Assembly: GCA_037577475.1 (NCBI GenBank) | Contig: CM075184.1 | Coordinates: 13,705,094 to 13,769,093, forward strand | Source: Chaunax sp. Z400 | Taxonomy: Eukaryota; Chordata; Actinopteri; Lophiiformes; Chaunacidae | DNA: 64,000 nucleotides | Direction of reading: 5' to 3' | Part shown: positions 54,401 to 60,800 of the stretch, one piece after another | Numbering within the stretch: the stretch's first letter is position 1 | How the letters are laid out: the number at the start of each line of letters is the position of its first letter | The notes under the pieces: model-generated | What the model saw: the letters and a program-made list of their open reading frames with translations, nothing else | Databases searched by the model: none | What the model was told of the DNA's origin: nothing | Program-made: the position numbers and the translations under genes

Positions 54401-57091
54401 TGTGTACAAAAAAAATGATGCAACTCATTCCACTGTATGAAATCCTTCAATACAAAGTAAGTGGCTCCTTTTGAAACTGTACATGATCATTACAACAAGG
54501 ACTGATTATATGCATCATCAATAGTGCAAAAATGCAATAGCATCAAAATGCAATTTTTATCGCTATTGTATTTTTCAAAATTGCACAGGAATATATAGTT
54601 GTATATTTTCAGCAGATAAAACAAAATAAACTATATTTAATTAGATATTCAACAATCTAAAAAAAAGCATGATTCATATTATTTTCACATGCATGGATGA
54701 GCAGGATGAAAATAATACATTGCATTTCCAGCTCTTTCCACACACAGTAGCCATATAGATATAGTTATAGTCATTATTCAACCCCCTTTATATATTATTG
54801 GCAAAATATGCTATTTATCAGCTGATTGCAATAAACACATCACACAAGAACAGCTCAATGCAATAGATTTTATATAAAATGCTACTTTTACTGACTACTG
54901 CGGTCTCAAAATTATTCAATCCCTGAATAGCATCCCTCATTAGAGCAAACAATTGCAAACCAGATGTTGTTAAAACACTGTGCCAACCTTCAGAAAAAAA
55001 ACTAAAATTACATATTAAGTTTTACTGTACATTAGCAGGATGGCTAAGACAAGAGACTTGTCCAAAAAGTTAAGAGAAGTGATTGTCTTGAACAAGTAAG
55101 GGAAATGATACAAAAAGATAGCAAGGGCACTGAAAGTTTCTAGGGGTACAGTTGGATGCATAGGTTGCAAGTTCAAAGCTAAAGGTACAGCTGCACTGAA
55201 AGAAAGAGGCAGAAAGAGGAAGTTATCAATGGGTGCCACCAGATTCTTGAGGAGTCAAGTGGACAAAAACTCTGGAAGTGGCAGCAAAAGACCTGCAGTA
55301 AGATTTGGCTGCAGAAGGCACTGAGGTCTCAGTTGACACAGTCAGGCACACACTACATCCTGAAAGGCGCCATACCGAAACACCAGGACGTACACCATGG
55401 TTGACCAAAAAGCAGACGAAATTCAGCTCCAGTAGCTCAAAACCATCTAGATTAGCTACATTTGTTTTGGGATGCTGTTTTGTGGAGCAATGAAACAAAA
55501 CTGGAACTTTTCAGGCCTCTGGATCAACGATATGTTTAGTGGAGGAAGAATGAAGCATAAGCTGAAAAGAACACCCTCCCTACAGTGAAGCAGGGCAGTG
55601 GCTCGGTGATGCTCTGGGGCTGCTTTCCTTCCAAAGACAGTGGAAACCTGCAGCGTGTAGAGGGTAAGATGGATTCTGTCAAGTATCAGGAAATCCTAGA
55701 AGAAAATGTCTCGCTATCTGTGAGGAAGCTGAAACTAGGGCATCATTGGACATTCCAAAAGGACAATGATCCCAAGCAGACCTTAAAATCCACCAAGACA
55801 TGGTTTAAGAAGAAGTCATGGAACATTCTAGAGTGGCCGTCACAGTCGTCTGACTTGAATCCCATAGAAACTCTCTGGTGGGATTTGAGGAAGGCGGTTG
55901 CAGCACGTACGACCAGGAATATTCCAGAACTGGAGGCCTTTGTCCGTGAGGAATGGGCTAAGATTCCTCAGGAATGCTGCCAGAGGCTGGTGTCTGGTAT
56001 GCATCACATTTGCAGCAAGGCAAAACAGCAAAAGGGTCTCCACACACAAAGTACGAGAGACACTCGTCATTAAGGGGTTGAATAATTTTGAGACTGCAGC
56101 AGTCAGTAAAAGTAGCATTTTGTGTTATATTTGGGAAGAACAGATGTAAAATTCATTTTTTTGAGCAATTTCAGTATTCCTGTTTTATTTGGTTATTGCA
56201 AACAGCTGATAAATAGTACATTTTGCCTTTAAAACTAATATCCAATGGGGGTTGAATAATTTTGCTTCCAATTGTACATTTCAACAGATAATGCCTTAAT
56301 TAAGTACAAAACTTATAGGACTAATGATTAAAGGGGTCTGATACAGTAGTTGGCAGAGTTTTATCAATAAAGGTATTTTGACTACTGATATTAAGCTAGT
56401 AAATTAAAGAAACATGGTTTTGTTACCAATGAGAAACACAGTTTAGGAGGCTAAGAAGGTTTGCACTATAGTGAACTTTGAGATTGTCAGGAGTTGAAAA
56501 AACGTGGTTGTCATTCTCCAGGAGAATGGATGTTTGAGTTGTACAGCAACACAAAACAGAAACTTACATTCAAAGGCCGTGACAGTGGCTTCAGGCATGA
56601 CATCTCTAATAGCGACCTGAAATGTTTGGTAGAGTGAATTACATAACAGCAACAATAAAGAAGTATAGACTTTATAAGGGTAGACAGAAGCAGACAGATT
56701 GTCACAGTTAAGGTAGATGGTCAGAACAAATGAGCTGGATTCACAAATATTAACATGTAAGGTGGGGTCGTGATGTTGTAAAGATTTCCTCTAAAGTGTC
56801 CATTGAGCTCAGACACGTTCAAAACCAGACACCAGAACTGTCAAATCCAAACTATGTAGTTTCACTGTACAGCTGCTCTTCAATTAAAACTGTTTACATC
56901 AAGCAGAATCGAGAGTGAAAATTATCTTAGCCTAGCTCTCTAGCATTTTGAAGACTCACCAGTAAGTCATTGAAGTTTAGAAGAGATGGATAGTCGACGG
57001 ATGAGTCCATGTCTCCTGACGGAGTTTTAATACGGATCACTATTGCCTCGATGTCCATGGTGAATGGATTATTTAGACCGAGTGTGAGCAT
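16120..57091 (-). CDS. map2k5: map2k5 (MEK5), MAP kinase kinase 5, 20 coding exons, 3' end missing
   Basis: Dual-specificity kinase that phosphorylates ERK5/MAPK7 in the MEKK2/3-MEK5-ERK5 cascade, a cytoplasmic/nuclear stress and growth-factor pathway. Twenty exons on the minus strand join without a frame break into 397 codons plus 2 nt. Residues about 17-107 form a PB1 domain with an acidic OPCA-like stretch (YEDEVGD, 61-67). The kinase domain has the glycine loop GHGNGG (172-177), catalytic Lys194, alpha-C Glu211, HRD 280-282, Lys284, Asn287, DFG 300-302, activation sites Ser310 and Thr314 (human Ser311/Thr315, from memory), and APE 323-325. PB1 plus kinase is unique to MEK5 among MAP2Ks, and matches to the remembered human protein run through every exon. 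Exon order and the microexon also fit human MAP2K5 (22 exons). The final ~50 residues were not found and should lie left of position 1. Introns range from about 119 bp to over 9 kb. Confidence 0.96.
17132..17162. repeat. Tandem palindrome
   Basis: 'tattatatatctaga' is repeated directly with a 17-bp period. Each unit contains a TCTAGA/TATATA palindrome. Confidence 0.8.
22960..23100 (+). repeat. Probable teleost dispersed repeat fragment
   Basis: Contains 'agcaagtttcatgaaaatca', 'ggccagcagtttctccatac' and a run of caaacaaaacaacaaac. This is the wording of a very common fish repeat ('caagtttcatggaaatcggt...'), recognised from memory. There is no second clear copy in the window. Confidence 0.4.
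23857..23881 (+). repeat. (GT)n microsatellite
   Basis: Pure GT run of about 25 bp after 'gctgtgtgta'. A short (CA) run lies nearby at 23777-23789. Confidence 0.95.
24461..24863 (+). repeat. Dispersed repeat family A, copy 2
   Basis: Second copy of the family at 6646-6957, with the same block order and an insertion containing C and A runs (24488-24507) plus a C run at 24822-24836. Upstream, 'cagcggtttttgagataccc' and 'cggacagacagacaag' resemble the start of a longer related teleost repeat, so the copy may extend left to about 24215. Confidence 0.7.
25263..25295 (-). CDS. map2k5: map2k5 exon 19 (residues 367-377)
   Basis: 33-nt exon encoding PLQLLQCIVDE, identical to human. Acceptor cttccag, donor GTGAGTCG. 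It lies 327 bp downstream (transcript sense) of the microexon. Confidence 0.96.
25623..25649 (-). CDS. map2k5: map2k5 exon 18, 27-nt microexon (residues 358-366)
   Basis: 27 nt encoding IQKNQGSLM, identical to the insert in the human protein. Acceptor ccctacag, donor GTAAGT. Rat and human MEK5 isoforms differ by a ~10-residue insert between kinase subdomains IX and X (family knowledge), and this microexon sits at that point. Both neighbours begin and end in phase 0, so including or skipping it keeps the frame. Confidence 0.95.
27294..27322 (+). repeat. (GT)n microsatellite
   Basis: Uninterrupted 29-bp GT run in the intron between exons 17 and 18. Confidence 0.97.
29011..29075 (+). repeat. 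(CA)32 microsatellite
   Basis: Uninterrupted 65-bp CA run, GU on the map2k5 transcript strand is the complement. It is the longest pure dinucleotide run in the window and lies deep in the intron between exons 17 and 18. Confidence 0.98.
30331..30360 (-). CDS. map2k5: map2k5 exon 17 (residues 348-357)
   Basis: 30-nt exon encoding LALGMFPYPQ; human has LALGRFPYPQ. Acceptor acacag, donor GTGAGT. It was found by its peptide and by clean splice sites on both sides. Confidence 0.95.
31478..31500 (+). repeat. (CA)n microsatellite
   Basis: 23-bp CA run about 190 bp downstream (transcript sense) of exon 16. Confidence 0.97.
31687..31758 (-). CDS. map2k5: map2k5 exon 16 (residues 324-347, APE and F helix)
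   Basis: 72 nt encoding PERISGEQYGIHADVWSVGI then SLME. It completes APE (323-325) and carries the DVWS F-helix motif. Acceptor ccacag, donor GTACGA. The intron to exon 15 is 119 bp, the shortest found in this gene. Confidence 0.97.
31878..31928 (-). CDS. map2k5: map2k5 exon 15 (residues 307-323, activation loop)
   Basis: 51 nt encoding LVNSIAKTYVGTNAYMA, identical to the remembered human sequence. Ser310 and Thr314 match the two sites phosphorylated by MEKK2/3 (human Ser311/Thr315). Acceptor tttgcag, donor GTGAGTG. The length is a multiple of three, so skipping would be in frame but would remove the activation loop. Confidence 0.97.
32255..32352 (+). repeat. Dispersed repeat family C, copy 1
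   Basis: 'aaaaccttcatctgagacaa', 'cacagaatgagcctaaactc' and 'aacttgtaaccatggaaaca' recur nearly unchanged at 46997-47072. The shared core is about 75 nt. Flanking similarity is weak. Confidence 0.65.
33359..33406 (+). repeat. (TG)24 microsatellite
   Basis: 48-bp pure TG run in the intron between exons 14 and 15; it reads CA on the transcript strand. Confidence 0.98.
33624..33643 (+). repeat. (AC)10 run next to the exon 14 donor
   Basis: On the map2k5 transcript strand this is a UG run that starts about 12 nt after the exon 14 5' splice site (33654/33655). Confidence 0.95.
33655..33728 (-). CDS. map2k5: map2k5 exon 14 (residues 282-306, catalytic loop and DFG)
   Basis: 74 nt encoding DVKPSNILVNTRGQVKLCDF then GVSTQ. 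Contains catalytic Asp282, Lys284, Asn287 and the DFG motif at 300-302. Acceptor tctgcag, donor GTACACTG. On the transcript strand a UG repeat begins about 12 nt past this donor. Loss of the exon would remove catalysis and shift the frame. Confidence 0.97.
33857..33905 (-). CDS. map2k5: map2k5 exon 13 (residues 266-281, start of HRD)
   Basis: 49 nt encoding VVKGLTYLWSLKILHR, identical to the remembered human sequence. It supplies His280 and Arg281 of the HRD motif, with the Asp codon split into exon 14. Acceptor ctctag, donor GTGAGT. The following intron is only 128 bp. Confidence 0.97.
35859..35920 (-). CDS. map2k5: map2k5 exon 12 (residues 245-265)
   Basis: 62 nt encoding GGSLDVYKRIPEHVLGRIAV then A, matching human GGSLDVYRKMPEHVLGRIAVA. 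Acceptor ttgcag, donor GTAAGT, phase 0 end. A weaker GTAGCA lies 6 nt before the donor and could act as a minor alternative. Confidence 0.96.
36130..37066 (+). mobile_element. Internally deleted Tc1/mariner-superfamily element in map2k5 intron 11
   Basis: The ends are inverted repeats: left 'atatttaattggaaatagta' near 36212 pairs with right 'ctattttcaattacatat' near 37046, and 'cgtttcaaaaaagttgggac' (36322) pairs with 'cacaacttttttgaaatg' (36943). The left end 'ccaaaaaatttgggacgctg' matches the common teleost family whose ends read 'ccaatgaagttgggacgttg' (memory; TcMar-ISRm11-like is my best guess). The right end looks truncated. Only pieces of transposase remain, so it is a dead copy. Confidence 0.75.
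36394..36950 (+). pseudogene. Transposase remnant (helix-turn-helix start fused to C-terminal piece)
   Basis: An open frame holds VSQRKIAKNLGISSSTGTIS, a helix-turn-helix like those of Tc1-type transposases. At about 36719, in another frame, is WPACSPDLSPIENV, the catalytic Glu motif of the same superfamily. The region between them, which should carry the first two catalytic Asp residues, has collapsed to about a hundred bases. Further stops follow. This is clearly a broken copy. Confidence 0.75.
37603..37684 (-). CDS. map2k5: map2k5 exon 11 (residues 218-244, beta 4-5 and hinge)
   Basis: 82 nt running from CDSPYIITFFSAFFVENR to ISICTEFMD, ending with the first base of Gly. The hinge segment CTEFMDGG is intact. 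Compared with the remembered human GFYGAFF, this copy reads TFFSAFF, so two glycines (225 and 228 here) are Thr and Ser. Acceptor attgcag, donor GTGAGT. Confidence 0.95.
38177..38245 (-). CDS. map2k5: map2k5 exon 10 (residues 195-217, alpha-C helix)
   Basis: 69 nt encoding VIPLDITVELQKQIMSELEI then LYK. Glu211 in SELEIL is the alpha-C glutamate that pairs with Lys194. The acceptor is ctgcag. The donor is GTTGGT, which departs from GTRAGT at positions +3 and +4. Confidence 0.95.
38464..38706. repeat. TA / TATC compound repeat, ~240 bp
   Basis: A tract built only of TA steps with interspersed TCTA/TAGA units, so it is close to self-complementary throughout. It fills over a third of the 628-bp intron between exons 9 and 10. 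Confidence 0.97.
38874..38913 (-). CDS. map2k5: map2k5 exon 9 (residues 181-194, catalytic lysine)
   Basis: 40-nt exon encoding KAYHLLGRRVLAVK. AVK carries the ATP-binding Lys194. Only the TAG acceptor in ccctctag keeps the frame with exon 8. The donor is GTGAGAAC and the exon ends in phase 0. Confidence 0.95.
38914..45310. other. map2k5 intron between exons 9 and 8 (6.4 kb)
   Basis: No coding exon or recognisable transposon seen. 39185-39420 and 40895-41150 are complex, less AT-rich stretches that read like conserved noncoding DNA. A T18 run and short CA run lie at 40361-40422. The rest is unremarkable AT-rich sequence. Confidence 0.65.
40409..40422 (+). repeat. Short (CA)n run
   Basis: About 14 bp of CA repeat, preceded by an 18-bp T run at 40361-40378. 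Confidence 0.85.
45311..45375 (-). CDS. map2k5: map2k5 exon 8 (residues 160-180, kinase glycine loop)
   Basis: 65 nt encoding INAQDIHYQEQLGHGNGGTV then Y and two bases of Lys. GHGNGG is the nucleotide-binding loop (G172, G174, G177). Acceptor tctgcag, donor GTAGGT. The 2,545-bp intron upstream holds GT and GA microsatellites. Confidence 0.96.
46990..47080 (+). repeat. Dispersed repeat family C, copy 2
   Basis: 'aaaaccctcatctgagacaa', 'cacagaatgagcctaaattc' and 'aacttgtaaccatgacaacg' match copy 1 at 32255-32352 in the same orientation. Confidence 0.65.
47583..47651 (+). repeat. GT then GA compound microsatellite
   Basis: A GT run (47583-47599), a short spacer, then a pure GA run (47619-47651) followed by GAGT units. 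It lies in the intron between exons 7 and 8. Confidence 0.95.
47921..47969 (-). CDS. map2k5: map2k5 exon 7 (residues 143-159)
   Basis: 49 nt encoding SLKKSSAELKRILTNGQ, nearly identical to human SLKKSSAELKKILANGQ. The acceptor is ccttcag and the donor GTACGC. The first codon is split with exon 6. The intron between the two is 130 bp. Confidence 0.96.
48100..48167 (-). CDS. map2k5: map2k5 exon 6 (residues 121-142, linker)
   Basis: 68 nt encoding VNTRPNPANDCTQAIPDSMA then NN, plus two bases. It aligns with the variable human linker VNTRAGPSQH... Acceptor ccttcag, donor GTGAGC. On the transcript strand a ~204-nt GU-rich repeat ends only 41 nt before this acceptor, and the pyrimidine tract between is weak. 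Skipping this exon would shift the frame. Confidence 0.94.
48209..48412 (+). repeat. Interrupted (CA)n tract, ~204 bp, beside exon 6 acceptor
   Basis: CA repeats broken by periodic CCACAC and GACAC units, which suggests amplification of a larger ~30-40-bp unit. On the map2k5 transcript strand it is a GU-rich tract ending 41 nt before the exon 6 3' splice site. Confidence 0.97.
48546..48571 (+). repeat. (GAGAG)n pentanucleotide repeat
   Basis: Five tandem copies of gagag, about 130 bp from the CA tract. Confidence 0.92.
49696..49736 (-). CDS. map2k5: map2k5 exon 5 (residues 107-120, linker)
   Basis: Short 41-nt exon encoding AGKTPGIRNIHGLK, matching human ...RNIHGLK. The acceptor is tttcag and the donor GTACCTAT. 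It lies in the linker between PB1 and kinase, the region that carries ERK5-docking function in MEK5 (family knowledge). Confidence 0.95.
50481..50550 (-). CDS. map2k5: map2k5 exon 4 (residues 84-106, end of PB1)
   Basis: 70 nt encoding YFNTMNEQRMNGLLPDPLQI followed by FPR. It matches the human stretch ending LQIFPRA, the last PB1 strand. The middle of this exon (MNEQRMNGLLPD) is less conserved than its ends. Acceptor cctttag, donor GTACAT; one base carries over to exon 5. Confidence 0.95.
51158..51174. repeat. (TA)n run
   Basis: 17-bp TA run. A similar AT-rich run lies at 50597-50619, 46 bp from exon 4. Confidence 0.9.
51600..52060. promoter_or_regulatory. Candidate conserved noncoding element
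   Basis: A 460-bp non-repetitive stretch of balanced composition, with no long open frame and several homeodomain/bZIP-like words ('gttaattaagtgctg', 'gcattaattttgctc', 'gatgaggtcacatg'). In vertebrates the MAP2K5-SKOR1 interval holds regulatory DNA for the neighbouring SKOR1 (human restless-legs association locus). Calling this an enhancer is inference from appearance only. Confidence 0.25.
54126..54193 (-). CDS. map2k5: map2k5 exon 3 (residues 61-83, PB1 acidic motif)
   Basis: 68 nt encoding YEDEVGDRITVRSDEELKAM and then LSY. It contains the acidic OPCA-type motif through which MEK5 PB1 pairs with MEKK2/3 PB1 domains (family knowledge). The human equivalent reads YEDEDGD, so one acidic residue is Val here. 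The acceptor is ttttcag and the donor GTGAGT; the exon ends in phase 0. Confidence 0.95.
54745..56276 (+). mobile_element. Tc1/mariner-type DNA transposon, decayed, in map2k5 intron 2
   Basis: Long terminal inverted repeats can be paired by eye: left 'tcattattcaacccccttta' with right 'gggggttgaataattttgct', and further in 'aaaatgctacttttactgac' (54877-54896) with its inverse near 56100-56122. 'ctatttatcagctg' also recurs inverted. The inner and outer copies of the attattcaa motif at each end suggest the IR/DR layout of Tc1 elements, with ~200-bp ends. The transposase remnant lies between. The outer edges are blurred: the left end has a CAGT but no clean TA duplication. The element is antisense to map2k5 and sits ~550 bp upstream (transcript sense) of exon 3. 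Confidence 0.85.
55040..56073 (+). pseudogene. Tc1-like transposase pseudogene
   Basis: The N-terminal part starts MAKTRDLSKKLRE at 55040, hits an in-frame stop after about 19 codons, and shifts frame later. It still resembles the helix-turn-helix start of Tc1 transposases. The C-terminal 162 residues (55585-56073) are open and contain GSVMLWGCF, FQKDNDPKQT and SSDLNPIETLWW. The second Asp and the Glu of the DD34E triad are intact with 34 residues between them. The usual DNDPKHT has Gln for His here. It is not functional because of the stop and frameshifts. Confidence 0.88.
56568..56616 (-). CDS. map2k5: map2k5 exon 2 (residues 45-60, PB1)
   Basis: 49 nt encoding VAIRDVMPEATVTAFE plus one base. 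It aligns with the human PB1 segment DVIGQVLPEATTTAFE (from memory). The acceptor is ...TTTCAG and the donor GTAAGTT. The intron to exon 1 is only 343 bp. Confidence 0.95.
56960..57091 (-). CDS. map2k5: map2k5 exon 1 coding part (residues 1-44, start of PB1)
   Basis: The first in-frame ATG after an in-frame TAA (57106-57104) is at 57091-57089. It gives MLTLGLNNPFT before a second Met at 57058. The human long form also has 11 residues before its second Met (MLWLALGPFPA, from memory), so I chose the upstream start. The second ATG sits in a stronger Kozak context (caccATGG) and may also be used. The exon continues with the PB1 beta strand AIVIRIK and ends LLNFNDLL, followed by the donor GTGAGT on the minus strand. 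It ends in phase 0. Confidence 0.93.
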
Positions 57092-57555
57092 GAACAAGAC
57101 AAATTAAGCTTCATAATAACACTTGGCTGGCTTTCTAAGCTATCGAGCTAATTTCCTGCAGTGGTTCGCTAACGACACAGGCTAGCATCCTGCTCAGTTC
57201 AGACCCTGGTGTTAAGTGTTGCGGAGATTTCAAAACGGTCACTGCCGACACCGAAGCCACATCACAACGTCATGAAAGGTTTAACATGAGCTGAAGATGT
57301 GTATTTGTCTGGGGCAAAGTTTTACACTGTGTTATCGCAGATATTGAGCAGTCTAGCTAGTTCAGAGTGAAACCACAACTACTCCAACAGCGTTAAATCA
57401 ACATCCGCTCAGCGCATTTCAAAATAAAAGACCCCAGCTCTGTGCGAAATTAAAACATCACTGTTACTGGCGAGTAAGAGTCTTGGCCTTCAGTCAGTAC
57501 TACAAATATTGTATTATTGCCTGTGCAGCAAAAATTTTAACATGCATGCAGTAAA
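57092..57555 (-). promoter_or_regulatory. Presumed map2k5 5'UTR and proximal promoter
   Basis: This is the 464 bp between the map2k5 start codon and a LINE tail. It holds more CpGs than its surroundings (around 57130-57260 and 57400-57480) and no clear TATA box at a sensible distance, as expected for a broad housekeeping-type promoter. The transcription start cannot be fixed by eye, and a further 5'UTR exon upstream is possible. No divergent gene was recognised. Confidence 0.5.
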
Positions 57556-57808
57556 TGTAGGCTATTGTAGCTCTCTCACCCCAACCGGTCAAAGCAGAGG
57601 GCTGCCCACCTTGAGTCTCGGATCTGCTCGACGTTTCTGCCTTTAAAAACAAAAAAAGGCAGTTTTTCGTCGCCACTGTCACCAAGTGCTTGCTCATGGT
57701 GGAGTGTTGGGTCTGTAGAATAAAGAGTCGGTCTAGACCTGCTCTTTTTGTGCCTTGATATAACTTTTGTTGTGATTTGGCGCTATACAAATAAATTGAA
57801 TTGAAATT
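57556..57808 (+). mobile_element. LINE 3' end (L2-like tail), truncated copy
   Basis: The stretch reads like the very common teleost repeat that begins 'ctctctcaccccaaccggtc', continues 'gtttctgccttt', 'agtttttcgtcgccactgtc' and 'ggtctagacctgctc', and ends 'gtgatttggcgctatacaaa' with an AT-rich tail. That ending is the 3' tail shared by L2-type LINEs and SINEs that borrow it. No reverse transcriptase is left, so it is a 5'-truncated copy. It fixes an upper limit on the uninterrupted map2k5 promoter. Confidence 0.75.
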
Positions 57809-60800
57809 TAATTAACAAGCAAGACTGCATTGAAATCTACTCAGAAAAATCATCATCACATATTTACACAATATGTTGTGTAATTTAAATTTTTCTCCAT
57901 CAATTTTTTTTAATTCCACTGTAGGATTTAAATCTTTTCATTTAGGATTTAAATCACAACTGACCAACAGCAAATATGTTATAAAATCAAATAACTAACT
58001 TGTTTTGAAATGTTTTGTATTTTTAAATAATTGCATTGCGAATACATTATGAATATTGAATGTGAACAATATGCTCTAAAATATTTAAAATACATTTTTG
58101 TGTGTCATTGTTGTCATAATTCACTTCTGACAAAAGTGACGGATGCCACATAACAAACATTTGGACTACAAAGTGATAGACTGAACAGTTTTGTAAATAA
58201 AAGTGCATAAAGGTAACACTGTATGCAGCTAAACTTTTTTTTATACTAAATAGGAAATATTAAATGTCCCATCAAGAGATTGTTTCACCTTGGACTGCAT
58301 TTGCAGAACATGGCATTGATGTGAGATCAAGTTTGATGAGAGAGTGCAATACTGAGCATCCACTATCTTTCTGGGGGTATAATGGTAAGTATTTAAGGGT
58401 AAATACTCTTTTTTATGATTGACATTAGATCACTAATTTCCAATCAATGTTTGCATATTGCATGACTGATCCTCACTTTCAGAGAAACAGTTGTTCTGAC
58501 TGTCCACCTGTGTCCTTATGACCAAGGCTTTTAAAGTAAATCAAAGAGCCCCCCCTTCACTCTACATTAACACAGCATTAGTATTTAAAGTTTTCACTGG
58601 GCATGAGTCATTAGTGTATAATTAAATGTAAAACAAGGTGCTTTAAAAACTATTGTTGATTACAGCCTTATGATTGAGGAGCTGAATGAGTCTGTCTGCC
58701 TGCTCACCAGAGAGCTCTGATTGCAGTTCTAAGAACAAGACATTGATCTCTGGGTAAAATGAAGTCTCTTTCTCTGTTAATACAGCGCTCTGCTCATAGA
58801 GCTCATACCCGTCTAATAATAAGAATTTGTTAATGTTTTTTCTGTGGCATGGCTCAGATCTGGCTCTAAAAATTGTCATATCTGTCTATCTGTCCATCCA
58901 TATGCTTGTCTGTCTGTTGTGAACTATCTCAAAAACACACACATACAGTAATGCACACACACAGAGGTTAGAAGTTCATTCCATCGACCTGCATGTGTGT
59001 GCATCTAATCTCTTACACCTGTTCTGACAGCTGGGTTAAAGACCCATTGATTTCCATGTAATGCCTGAAATTATTACTTTGCCTAATTGTTGCAGGAGAG
59101 TAAAGGGGAAAAACAAAAGTGGGTTACCAAGCTCTCTGATTAATGCCTCCGCCAGCACCGCCATCTGATGAAAAGCAGAGGATCTATATGGCACTTTGTC
59201 AAACATACTCTCCCAGGACTTGACGTTAGGTCCTTCTGCTGTAGGGGCAACTAGGATGAAGCCCAGTCAGCAATCCACATTATCAGAAATCAAACTCTTG
59301 ACTTAGCTGGGAGGGGAGAGTGGAAAAGGAAGGCCAGCATTCATTGTCTGGTAATTAAAACCCATTTTATTAGAGCTTCTCTCTCGCCCTCTGTCTCTTT
59401 TCTTACTATTGATAATCTGCTGAGTTCAAAGTGAGCTCCGTTTTACTCTAAATATATGAGGCACAATTATTTAACTTTGTCAGCAAAGAGAGAAAATCAA
59501 GTAAACAAGACAGCAACAAAATTGCCCAGCAAGATTGTCCATTATTTACTGCATTTATTGTAGTTTCATTTTTATTTTTGTGTGTGACTGAGTGTCCAAA
59601 TGTAGCCACTGTGCTGCTGCTTCTTCTTCCTCCTCCTCTTCTTATGATAATTATTATTTCATTTGTCTATGTCAAATGTATTGGTTGCCTTGTATATATT
59701 GATTAAGGACCCAAAGTCAGCACTGTCTTCCTTCACTGTAATGCTGATATAGACGTTCTTGAAATACTATTTGTCTGCTGGTTAAGCATTGATCCTTCTT
59801 GCAGATATTGACTGTTACATGGTAGTTTTCTATTTACAATGCCCCTTAACATTAAAGGTAATTATTCATCATGAAATGTCTGAGCTTGTTGTTTAAGGCC
59901 TTATTTCCCTCACTAGAAACAAACCGTAGAGAAGATATCGCTACATGGCTTTGGTCTCAAAAAGGGACTTGTGACTTCAGCAAGAAAAACGTGTCCCACC
60001 ATCTGTCCAAGGCCACATCCCAACTCGGGTATCCAGATGCGAAGCCTCTCGCTGAAATAGAGATCTGTCTCCTCAGCCTTGAAGCCTGAAGCCTGTTGTT
60101 TATTGATGCTGCCAGAGTCCCAGTTCAGATCGATACCATCTCCTCTCAGATGGGCCTTCAACACACACAAACTCCAAATTGAGGTCAGGATATGTAGAGG
60201 GTTATGGCACTTCAACATGAATTGCCTGAGAGGCTGCAATCATTTGTTACATCTTCCTTTAAAGTTCAACTCCAAGTTGACCTGTGATGAAGCATGGAGA
60301 GTTTGCGAGTCACCGGTGTGAGAGTTACGAGGAAATGCACCAATATATGGACAAGCAGGCCAGAAAAAATGGACTGTGTGACTGCCTCTCCGCTCACAGT
60401 AGCATGCTTTCTTTGCTATTCCGTGTTTCAGGTTTGCCTCTGAGGTCTCCTTTATGGCCGCGTGTTGTTTCTGTTGTTTCTAATAAAGAGGAAATATTGG
60501 TGCCTTCCTGACCTGCTCATAGGGGCCATAGAAAAATTTATGAGGTGTGTCCTCTCCATAGAGGCTGCCGTTGAACTAAGCCTAGCATAAATAACACATC
60601 ACCAGTTCACCAGAGTTCCTTTGGCTCCTCTTTCATGCTGTAGTCAAGTGACTTTATTGAATGCACAGATGTGACAACATGGTGTTGTCACATTATACAG
60701 TAAAAAAAAAAAATGCTGACACTTTGTTTTAACTATTCCCCTTTCGTAACACATTTTTTTGTCATGCATTACACAGCAGGTAGTTTCAGCCCAGGAATAT

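Noticed and set aside
57350..57490. Possible divergent 5' exon ending at 'ctggcga|gtaaga' (plus strand)
   Set aside because: A single donor-like word with no open frame or downstream partner exon is not enough.
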